NCBI RefSeq assembly: GCF_016427535.1 | Contig: NZ_JAELXV010000002.1 | Span: 62,001 to 126,000, forward strand | Reading direction: 5' to 3' | From: Hymenobacter sp. BT559 | Lineage (GTDB): Bacteria; Bacteroidota; Bacteroidia; Cytophagales; Hymenobacteraceae | Length of the DNA stretch: 64,000 nucleotides | Part shown: piece by piece, positions 8,203-15,359 of the stretch | Position numbering within the stretch: position 1 is the first letter of the stretch | Layout: every line of letters begins with the position of its first letter | The notes under the pieces: model-generated | What the model was told of the DNA's origin: nothing | The model's input: only the letters and a program-made list of their open reading frames with translations | Databases searched by the model: none | Translations under genes and position numbers: made by a program

Positions 8203-11200
8203 TTAGTGAGCGGAACCATGCAGCACCTGCGACAGCACATAGAGCGCGTGCTTGAGGGGCAGGAAAAACAGCGTTTCGGGAATAGGCTCGCCGGCGGGCA
8301 GTGTGTTGGCGTAGCGCTGGCGACCTAGGTTGAACGAGTCGGCCAAGGCGCCCGTGAGCTCGCGCAGCACGAGGCCGGGCGGGTTTTTGATGCCTAGGTT
8401 GTGCATGGCGGCCACCAAGTCGGCGTCGGTGAGCAGCAGCGTGAGGCACTTCTCGACGTTGGCAATAACGGCGTTTTTGACTTCCTCCGTGATGTCGCTG
8501 GGGTAGAGCGGGCGGTTTTCGGTGGCGTCTTCAGTGCCGGTGCCCACGGGCTGCACGATGGGCGGCACCTCGGCGGTGCTTTCGGCATCGACGCCGGTGG
8601 CTAGCACGCCGCCGTTGGCGGTGGTTTGCTTGGGGTCGTCGGCCAGCACGATTTTGAAATTGGCCGGTGCGGGCGTGCCCATTACCTTGGTCAGGATGAG
8701 GCTCGCCACCTGCTCTAGTGGGCGCAAGTTGCTGGGGCACAGCAGGCGCAGGTACAAGCTGCCGCGGCCCGTGAAGCACAGGTAGCGCGGCGCCGTGAGG
8801 CCGCGGGCGGCCGTCACCTGCCCTAGGTGGTACACGATGGCCCCAAAGTGCAGGTAGAACAGCACCCGCAGGTGCTGCGCCATCAGCAGCCGCTCGCCAA
8901 ACTGGAATTCGCGCTCGTAGTTAAAGAGCAAGCTGGCAACTTCTTCGGAGCCAAAAGCTGGGTTAGCTTCGACTACCGCCAGGCACTTCACGGCCAGCTC
9001 GGCGGCCTTGGTGTGCGGCAGCGGGTGTGCCCGAATGCTGTCGAGGCCAAAGCGCACGAGGCCGTTGTCTTTGGTGCCGCGCACGTCGGCCGCACCGTCG
9101 CCCCACAGCTCATTACCCGCAAAGCGGAACGAGGTGCTGAACGCCGGGTGGTGTTTGCGCGGGCCGCTGGGGTTGGCTTGCTGGTCAGAGTAAAACAGCA
9201 CGTCGGAGGTGCCGCCGCCGATGTCGATGAAGGCCGCGTTTTCGCCGGGACCGGGCGTTACGAGGCCGCGCCGGGTCAGGAAGAAGTACGGGGCCGACGA
9301 TTCGGGCAGGTAGGTAGTGCCGCGGTTGGTGTGGAAAATCTCCTTAAATAGCGTATCCCACTCGCGCTGGTACAGGTCGCGGCTGAAGGCCGAGAAGCTG
9401 AGCGGCGCAAACCACACCACCTGCGTGGCCGACACATTGCCGCCGTGCAGCGCCGCTTTATACTTGAATAGCAGCAACATCTCGCGGAAGAACATCCGCA
9501 CGCGGTGGCGGGCAGCCTCGCCGGTTTCGCCCCATTTCAGGTTGGTGTGGTACGAGTCGTTGGTTTCTTCCTCGGTGTTGATGCCGAAGCCCACGTTGAC
9601 ATTGGCCAGCAGGCGCGGCGGCTCGATGGAGAAGCTAGCGGCCTCGCTCGTGGCCGTGCGAATCGGAAATTGGTACGGCGACCCGCCCGCACCCACAAAC
9701 GAGGGCACAAACTCGCGCTGCTGATACCGCTGCCAACGCCGCAGCTGAATGCCGTGCGCCGGGTCTTCCTCAATGCCCCGGTACAGCTGTTCGTAAGCTT
9801 GGTAATCAGTCTCTTCCGAAGACTTCTTGAGTAAGGCCACCGCCGTATCCTCCGGCCCAAAGTTGAAGGGCTGCGGCGGCTGGCTGGGCCCGTCGTGGTA
9901 GGCCACGTGGGTGTTGGTCGTGCCAAAGTCGATGGCGAAGCGGAACTCCTTGGTGCCCTGGCGCACCTCGCGCCACCTAGGTACCACGAGCGCCTGCCCA
10001 GCAGCCGGTGCGGGGCTCGCCACCACCACGTAGTCGAAGGGCGTGCCCCTGATTTCGTAGTACGTGCTGCCTTCGTCGGTGCTGCTCTTGCGGGTGCGGG
10101 GGTAGGCCGTGGCGCTCTGCTCGGTGCCGGTGGGCGATAGCACCCGTCCTTGCACGCCAAATTGCAGCTCTACCGGCTTGTGTACCAAACTAGGGTCGAT
10201 GTTGTTGGCATCGACTAACATCACCTTGTAGAAGTCGTTGAGCTGCGGCGCATCGGCGATTTTCACGAAGGGAAAAACCGACAAGCCCACGTTGGTCACC
10301 AGTAGGCGACCTAGGCCCTCGGTGCGCGGGTTGGGGTAGTAGGCGCGCTCATAATCAACGGTGAAGCCACCCGCCACCGGAATGCGCAGGCGCACCCGCA
10401 CGCAGGCCGGGTCGAGCTCCATCGTGAGTTGGGTGGCCAGCTCGGCCGCCGTGAAATAGTCGAAGTACAGCGGCTTCACCGGCAGCAGCGGCCAGCACGT
10501 GGGCTTGTAGCCAGGCGCGGTTTTGAGCTGGCCGGTCACGAAGCGGCTGCCATCGACCTCGTAGGGCACAGTGAGCAGCGTTTCTTCGAGTAAGTCGTTG
10601 AGGGTGAGGTAAGGGTAGGCCAGGTCGGGACCAGGCAGCGTGCGGTCAGCCAGGGCGCGGGGGTCGCTGGCGGGCACCTTGTTGCCGCTATCGCCGAGCA
10701 GCGAGTTGTTATAGTAAAACTTGCCCGGTGCTTGCAGGCCAGGGCGCAGCACCAGCGGCAGCGGGTTCGGCAGCGGCCAGCCCGGCACCGGCACCCGGTC
10801 GGGCCGAATGGTGAAATCGGAGTTGCGTAGGATTCCCTCGTCGGGGCGCACCCGCACGGTCACGCCCGCCACCGCCACCGGGTTGCCGGCCTGGTCGGCC
10901 AGGTAGGGGTAGTCGGCTAGCTGGGCGTTGCCATCCAGGCCCCACTTATTTAAGATGTTAGGGTCAAGTGCATTGCGCACGGCTGGGGCCAGCCGGCCCA
11001 GCGCTGGGTCGGCTACAAACTGCTGATAGATATAGTCCTGAAACGCTTGCTCGCGCTGACCTAGGGCCACGTAGCGACCATCGAAATAGTGGCCGCCACC
11101 CTCGGGCCGCTGCACCGCCAAGGCCCGCACGGCTGGTGCCGGAAAAAACACCGTGAGCGGCGAGGTGCCACCTAGCAGCTGCGGGGCCTCCTGCGGCGTG

Positions 11201-11664
11201 GCGCCGGGGAAGTACAGCAGATTCAGGTCGGTGATATTCGCAAAGCGCTTGTCGTTCAGGTACAGCGCTAGTGCCTGGGCCAACGGCCGGGTCTGCGGAT
11301 TGGCTTCGAGGCGAGCTAGCTCGGCGGTGCGGTTCCAAGTGCGCACGCTTAGACGCTGGCTGGCTTGCCGCCGCTGGTAGTAGTTGAATACCAGCTCCCA
11401 CAAGTCCCAAAACTGGCCCACCAGCCGGTGGTGTACCGAATCAGTTTGGCCGGGGTTGCTGCCCACGTAGGCCAGCGCCGTTTCGACCAGGTGCATGCGC
11501 GCGAAGGGCGATGGAATGGCTACGGCCACGCGCTCGGCCCGGCCGCCCTCGGGGTCGAGGATGCCGCTGGGACCTTCAATTTCATTTTTGCCGATTTTGC
11601 CGGTGCGGCCCCAGCCCTCGTGGGTGCTGGAGCCCGTGCGGTGCAGGCGAAGGATTTTGGCCAT
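8203..11664 (-). CDS. Giant actin/Hsp70-fold ATPase with a large unknown N-terminal region
   Basis: 1153 residues. Residues about 575-1000 show the actin/Hsp70/sugar-kinase nucleotide signatures: phosphate-1 FAIDFGTTNTH (579-586), phosphate-2 FIDIGGGTSDVLF (814-821) and an adenosine-type FTGRGS (964-969). The first 570 residues match no family I know; they are soluble, rich in Pro/aromatic beta-type segments. No signal peptide or TM helix is visible. The protein would be a cytoplasmic ATPase that might polymerise or act as a conformational switch. SrfB-like virulence-factor proteins, also large and with an actin-like fold, are a possible distant relation that I cannot confirm. It lies between the coiled-coil membrane gene (9 bp) and the tubulin-like gene (166 bp, containing a hairpin). 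Confidence 0.75.
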   Translation of the reverse strand: MAKILRLHRTGSSTHEGWGRTGKIGKNEIEGPSGILDPEGGRAERVAVAIPSPFARMHLVETALAYVGSNPGQTDSVHHRLVGQFWDLWELVFNYYQRRQASQRLSVRTWNRTAELARLEANPQTRPLAQALALYLNDKRFANITDLNLLYFPGATPQEAPQLLGGTSPLTVFFPAPAVRALAVQRPEGGGHYFDGRYVALGQREQAFQDYIYQQFVADPALGRLAPAVRNALDPNILNKWGLDGNAQLADYPYLADQAGNPVAVAGVTVRVRPDEGILRNSDFTIRPDRVPVPGWPLPNPLPLVLRPGLQAPGKFYYNNSLLGDSGNKVPASDPRALADRTLPGPDLAYPYLTLNDLLEETLLTVPYEVDGSRFVTGQLKTAPGYKPTCWPLLPVKPLYFDYFTAAELATQLTMELDPACVRVRLRIPVAGGFTVDYERAYYPNPRTEGLGRLLVTNVGLSVFPFVKIADAPQLNDFYKVMLVDANNIDPSLVHKPVELQFGVQGRVLSPTGTEQSATAYPRTRKSSTDEGSTYYEIRGTPFDYVVVASPAPAAGQALVVPRWREVRQGTKEFRFAIDFGTTNTHVAYHDGPSQPPQPFNFGPEDTAVALLKKSSEETDYQAYEQLYRGIEEDPAHGIQLRRWQRYQQREFVPSFVGAGGSPYQFPIRTATSEAASFSIEPPRLLANVNVGFGINTEEETNDSYHTNLKWGETGEAARHRVRMFFREMLLLFKYKAALHGGNVSATQVVWFAPLSFSAFSRDLYQREWDTLFKEIFHTNRGTTYLPESSAPYFFLTRRGLVTPGPGENAAFIDIGGGTSDVLFYSDQQANPSGPRKHHPAFSTSFRFAGNELWGDGAADVRGTKDNGLVRFGLDSIRAHPLPHTKAAELAVKCLAVVEANPAFGSEEVASLLFNYEREFQFGERLLMAQHLRVLFYLHFGAIVYHLGQVTAARGLTAPRYLCFTGRGSLYLRLLCPSNLRPLEQVASLILTKVMGTPAPANFKIVLADDPKQTTANGGVLATGVDAESTAEVPPIVQPVGTGTEDATENRPLYPSDITEEVKNAVIANVEKCLTLLLTDADLVAAMHNLGIKNPPGLVLRELTGALADSFNLGRQRYANTLPAGEPIPETLFFLPLKHALYVLSQVLHGSAH

Positions 11665-11725
11665 GTTATTCTGAAGCTGGTAGCCGGTGGCTAGTAGCTG
11701 TTTTTTAATGATTTTCGAGGCTGTT

Positions 11726-11823
11726 GTTGCGCGGACTTTGTAGTCCGCGTATGAGCAATGCGAATATTAGCGCCTGCGAGAATCTTCGCATTGCTCGTAC
11801 GCGGACTACAAAGTCCGCGCAAC
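11726..11823. repeat. Long nested hairpin between the tubulin-like and actin-like genes
   Basis: Arms of 39 nt (11726-11764 and 11785-11823) pair with one mismatch around a 20-nt loop. Each arm holds its own smaller palindrome (GCGGACT-TTGT-AGTCCGC), so both one large and two small hairpins can form. The whole element is within the operon transcript. Confidence 0.9.
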
Positions 11824-11830
11824 TGCCTCC

Positions 11831-13315
11831 TTACGAGTATTGCAACTTGTTCTCGACTACCTTCTCGGTAGCCGTATTAAAGGCCTCCACCAGCCAGCGC
11901 AATGCCCGCGCTGAGTCGGGGTTATCGAGGTTCGTCTTGCCCACCGCGTCGTTTAGCTCGGCGCGCAATACATCATCCGTCAGGCCTTTATTGAAGAAAC
12001 CGGTGCTGATAATCTTGTCGGCCACCATCTTGTTGAAGTCAGTTTCGTCGGGGTGCAGGGCAGTGAAGCGGCGCTCGTTTACGCCGAGTTCGCGCAGCCA
12101 GCTTTCGTACTCGGTAAAGAAATCGGTGAGGTCGGCGAGCGGACCGGTGCTAGCGGGCAGGTGCTGGCCTAGCTTGCCGCCCTTGTAGAGCGGGGCGCTC
12201 TTTTCTTCCAGCAGGTGCTGCCGGAAGTACCGGGCGAAGTAGTGAAACTGTATCATCGGCCGGGCTACCTCGCGGCGCTGGGCCGGCGAGAGCTGCCCAA
12301 AATCCACCGTCGGCGCGTCACTTTTCAGGCCAAACTCGTGGTAGGCCGGGTTGCCGCGGTCGAGTTGGCTGGCCGGCTGACCTAGGAAGTGCTGGATGGC
12401 GAGTGCGCCCAGCACCTCCATGAGATGCGCTTGGTTGCGCTGCTCGGCGCGACCGGGGTTGTTAGGCAGCGGCTGCCCGGCCTGGTCGCCTAGGTAGTAC
12501 ATGGCCTCTATACCCTCCAAGTGCTCGGCGTAGTAGCTAAGCGCTGTCTTCGTCTTGGTAATGAAGGTGTTGGAGTCGATAAAATCCTGGCCGTTTTTCT
12601 TCTCTTCCGCTGAAGGCTGTTGCAGCTTGAAGTAGGGTAACAGCACCAGCGCGCCAGCCGGTACGGCGGCGCGCACCGAAGGCTGCGGCAAATCCACACC
12701 AGGGTCACGTAGGTTCTTGACCAGCAGCGGGAAGCCGGCCGCGCCCGTGCCGCCGAAGATGCTGCTGATGAAAAACACCCGGTCGTCGGAATTAAGGCTT
12801 TGAGCGAGGTAGCGCATTTCCTTGGCCTGCACCAGCGAGTTGAGCACCACGCTGCCCACGTTGGGCGAGCCCCGAAAACCTAGGTCGAGGCTGGCGTTGA
12901 GGCTGTCGGGCGTGAAAAGTAAATCGAGCAGGCCCCGCGTTTCCACACTAGCCTCGTTGTAGTGCATGAAGTCTTTGAACGACTGATTGATACCGCCAAA
13001 ATCATACACGAATGAGTCACGCAGCCCCTCCACGCCGGAGGTATTGAGTTGGGCTAGCGTGGTCAGGTCCTGGCCAAAAAAGCCCTCGTTTTTGGCGTGC
13101 TGGCCATCCTGGTACAGCGCGTCGTGGATGCGCTTGTAGCGCTTGAGTAGGTCCACAGTGCGTGTCACGTCACCGTTTTGGGTGTCGGGGTCTACCAGGA
13201 CAGGAATAACTTGGTCGCAGCCGGGCAGGCGCATGCCGGCGGCCAGTAGCATCGTGAGTGAGCGCAACACTCGCGCACCAGTGCCGCCCACGGCAAATAT
13301 GAATAGACGAGCCAT
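11831..13315 (-). CDS. Tubulin/FtsZ-like GTPase (Tubulin_2-type family)
   Basis: 494 residues. The N-terminus MARLFIFAVGGTGARV (GGTG at 10-13) is a glycine-rich nucleotide loop at the start of a Rossmann-like fold, and FFISSIFGGTGAAGF (GGTGAAG at 188-194) matches the tubulin/FtsZ signature GGTG(S/A)G that contacts the GTP phosphates. VLVDPDTQNGD (39-49) fits the strand that follows. The length exceeds FtsZ (about 350-400) and the C-terminal third is divergent. These features fit the bacterial tubulin-like family that has been linked by genome analysis to membrane remodelling, not cell-division FtsZ. No membrane segment is seen. Its own gene is flanked by hairpins on both sides. Confidence 0.75.
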   Translation of the reverse strand: MARLFIFAVGGTGARVLRSLTMLLAAGMRLPGCDQVIPVLVDPDTQNGDVTRTVDLLKRYKRIHDALYQDGQHAKNEGFFGQDLTTLAQLNTSGVEGLRDSFVYDFGGINQSFKDFMHYNEASVETRGLLDLLFTPDSLNASLDLGFRGSPNVGSVVLNSLVQAKEMRYLAQSLNSDDRVFFISSIFGGTGAAGFPLLVKNLRDPGVDLPQPSVRAAVPAGALVLLPYFKLQQPSAEEKKNGQDFIDSNTFITKTKTALSYYAEHLEGIEAMYYLGDQAGQPLPNNPGRAEQRNQAHLMEVLGALAIQHFLGQPASQLDRGNPAYHEFGLKSDAPTVDFGQLSPAQRREVARPMIQFHYFARYFRQHLLEEKSAPLYKGGKLGQHLPASTGPLADLTDFFTEYESWLRELGVNERRFTALHPDETDFNKMVADKIISTGFFNKGLTDDVLRAELNDAVGKTNLDNPDSARALRWLVEAFNTATEKVVENKLQYS

Positions 13316-13354
13316 TTACAGAGGAAAGGGAATGACAGCGGTAAAAAGACGTTT

Positions 13355-13444
13355 GTCATGCTGACGAAGGAAGCATCTCGCTCGCTTTGTTGCTAACACT
13401 AGAGGTTAGTGCTGCACGCGAGATGCTTCCTTCGTCAGCATGAC
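13355..13444. repeat. REP-like hairpin upstream of the tubulin-like gene
   Basis: Perfect 27-nt arms (13355-13381 and 13418-13444) begin GTCATGCTGACGAAGGAAGC and enclose a 36-nt loop that holds a further short stem (CTAAC/GTTAG). This is the same REP type as the element at 6685. It lies between the small membrane gene and the tubulin-like gene. Confidence 0.9.
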
Positions 13445-13465
13445 GAAATGGCTATTATTAGCCGA

Positions 13466-13876
13466 TTAAAACGGTGTGCGACGGGCGTGATTCGAGCCCC
13501 ACTTCAAAATCACTGAAAACAGAATAAACCAAAGTGGCGCTACCAACGTGTTGGTAATGATGAAGTAGCGCATATAGGGGTCGCGTACCGCGCCCGCGCC
13601 CATGCTCACTTGGTAAGCCAGCAAGGCACCTAGGCCGGCTACCAGCAGCAGTACCAGCAGCCAGTGCGTGGGCTTGTACATACCTAGGTGCGTAAGGGTC
13701 GGGATGGCATGATTGAAGATGTAGTAGAACACGACCACTAATGCCAGCGCCGTGAGCAAGGTGTAGAAGCCAGTGGTATTGAAAATCTCGGCTTTGTACA
13801 GCCCGTAAAGCGGCGATTTGCGGTCGTAGAAGAGCCCAATACCGTTCGTGTACAGGCTGTTAAAGAATTGTTGCAT
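13466..13876 (-). CDS. Small three-TM membrane protein of the actin/tubulin operon
   Basis: 136 residues of unknown family. Three hydrophobic segments are clear (about 36-57 ending IFNHAIP, 71-89 with LLVLLLVAGLGALLAY, and 106-124 with TLVAPLWFILFSVIL), with a basic C-terminus (HARRTPF) that favours a cytoplasmic end. There is no signal peptide. It starts 16 bp after the lipoprotein stop, so the two are probably translated together; a role in assembling the membrane part of the complex is an inference from position only. Confidence 0.6.
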   Translation of the reverse strand: MQQFFNSLYTNGIGLFYDRKSPLYGLYKAEIFNTTGFYTLLTALALVVVFYYIFNHAIPTLTHLGMYKPTHWLLVLLLVAGLGALLAYQVSMGAGAVRDPYMRYFIITNTLVAPLWFILFSVILKWGSNHARRTPF

Positions 13877-13892
13877 AGCAAAAAAAGGCGTT

Positions 13893-15206
13893 TTATTGGG
13901 CGAGGGCGAAGGTGGTGGTAAACACGGGCGGCAGGGCCTGCGGGAAAGCCCCGCGTACGCCGTTCATAATTTCGGTGAGGCGATAGGTGTGCGGCGCGGC
14001 GGTGGGTTGATTGTCGTTTTCGGTGCTACGCTGAGCCACCCAGGCCGGCATACTTGGTGCGGGTAGCGTCAGGCTAAGTTGGCCGCCCACCTTGGGGAAG
14101 TCGCTGAGCCGCAAGCGTAAAGTGTGAGTGTAGGCTTGCAGTTCGGGCACGCCGGTAGTGAGTTTAACAGAATTGGGCAGTAGTTGCACGCGGCCATTGG
14201 GCACTTGGGCTTGCAAGTGTTGAGCCAAGAAGGCGGGCTCACGCCAAGCGGCGGGCAGTTGGCGTAGGTCGAGAGCCACGGTGAAATCCACACCTTTCTT
14301 AACGTCGTCAACCTCCAGATTCGTACTTATACCCGCCCCGCCGTAAGAAATCGACCCATCGCCGCCCGGCGCTAGCGGGCTGCCAGCCGGCACCTGCGTG
14401 AGTACCGCCGCGTAGGGCACCCTAGGGAAGGTTAGCCCAAAGTACGCCTGCTGCGTAGCGGCCGAAGCAGCTGGCAGCACCTCATTCACATAGCGCGCTA
14501 CGGCGGCGGGCGGCCCAATTACCCAGATATAATAGGGTAGGGTTTCGCCCTTCAGCGGCCGCTGCTTGAGCGGGGTTTTCACGGCCGGGTGGTAGGTGCC
14601 GTAGAACTTCGACGTCTCGCTCAGCACGGCCACGGCTAGCCCTTTTTTGGTAACGGTCGCCAGTGCGTCGGTGATGTTGACGTTCATCAAGGCGCTGGTC
14701 GCCTGATTTTTGGGGCCATAGATGAAGTCGGAGACGACCACATTTACCTTATCGGCCGCTTGGGGCAGGGTTAGGATATTTTCGAGCATTGTGGGGAGCT
14801 CGGTACCTAGGGCGGCCTCGTGGGTGTCGCCCTGCACTATTTCTCGAAAGTGCGCATAGGTGCTAGCCTGCGGCGCCTTGTTCAGCGATAACCAAAACTT
14901 AGTATCGGCCACAGCCGGGCTGCTATTGGTACGCGAGGCCAGCAAGCTCACGCGCTGCTGAAACGCCGTGGGCTCGGTAGCCGTGGTATTGGCAGGCATG
15001 AAGCCGCGCATGCCGCCCGATAATTCCAGAAAAATATTGGCTTGGATGGGAGCCGCGGCGTCGGCCTTGGTAGTAGCTGCCGCTGGCTTGGTTGGGGTGG
15101 CTGCCGTGTCAGTCGTTGTTTTCGTATCGTCAACTTCCCCGCAGCTACTGAGCAAGACGCCGCCGAGCGCGCCCATCAATAGTGCTTTCGTAAGTGCAGT
15201 GTGCAT
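13893..15206 (-). CDS. Lipoprotein with degenerate vWA-like motif, first gene of the actin/tubulin operon
   Basis: 437 residues. Signal peptide with lipobox LLSSC (Cys at 22) and a low-complexity Thr/Ala linker (about 28-53). The mature domain opens IFLELSGGMRGFM (about 58-70), which resembles a von Willebrand A beta-strand plus DxSxS MIDAS motif in degraded form (ELSGGM), and VNVVVSDFIYG later matches the second MIDAS strand. A C-terminal beta-rich domain (about 260-437) follows. It would be anchored at the membrane, most likely on the periplasmic side. It is the first gene after the terminator behind the SNF2 helicase. The vWA assignment is suggestive, not firm. Confidence 0.55.
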   Translation of the reverse strand: MHTALTKALLMGALGGVLLSSCGEVDDTKTTTDTAATPTKPAAATTKADAAAPIQANIFLELSGGMRGFMPANTTATEPTAFQQRVSLLASRTNSSPAVADTKFWLSLNKAPQASTYAHFREIVQGDTHEAALGTELPTMLENILTLPQAADKVNVVVSDFIYGPKNQATSALMNVNITDALATVTKKGLAVAVLSETSKFYGTYHPAVKTPLKQRPLKGETLPYYIWVIGPPAAVARYVNEVLPAASAATQQAYFGLTFPRVPYAAVLTQVPAGSPLAPGGDGSISYGGAGISTNLEVDDVKKGVDFTVALDLRQLPAAWREPAFLAQHLQAQVPNGRVQLLPNSVKLTTGVPELQAYTHTLRLRLSDFPKVGGQLSLTLPAPSMPAWVAQRSTENDNQPTAAPHTYRLTEIMNGVRGAFPQALPPVFTTTFALAQ

Positions 15207-15224
15207 AGGTAAAACCAGCTACTT

Positions 15225-15240
15225 GGTAGTAACAACTACC
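15225..15240. other. Small hairpin in the operon leader
   Basis: GGTAGT (15225-15230) and ACTACC (15235-15240) form a 6-bp stem with a 4-nt AACA loop, about 20 bp before the lipoprotein start. It lies in the likely promoter/leader of the operon; no convincing TAnnTTTG -7 box was found here. Confidence 0.35.
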
Positions 15241-15288
15241 GTTGAGGCCGCAAGTAACGACAAGCGACGGATTTGCAACATACGCGCC

Positions 15289-15333
15289 AAAAAAACAGGC
15301 GTTAGGAAACGGGCTATTCCGCTTCCTAACGCC
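15289..15333 (-). terminator. Rho-independent terminator after the SNF2 helicase gene
   Basis: GGCGTTAGGAAACGG (15298-15312) pairs with CCGCTTCCTAACGCC (15319-15333) with one mismatch, and on the minus strand a run of seven T follows (15289-15295). It sits 27 bp past the helicase stop codon and before the lipoprotein gene, so most helicase transcripts should end here. Confidence 0.85.
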
Positions 15334-15359
15334 CTAAAGGCCTGCCTTCTTATTTTCGC

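Noticed and set aside
8827-9351. Open frame of 174 codons on the plus strand inside the actin-like gene
   Set aside because: It is antisense to strongly supported motifs (DIGGGTSD) and has a frame-shadow composition rich in Arg, Val and Gly.
6685-13444. CRISPR array or phage attachment sites suggested by repeated GAAGCATCTCGC sequences
   Set aside because: The copies are arms of separate hairpins kilobases apart, not direct repeats with regular spacers, and no cas or integrase gene exists.
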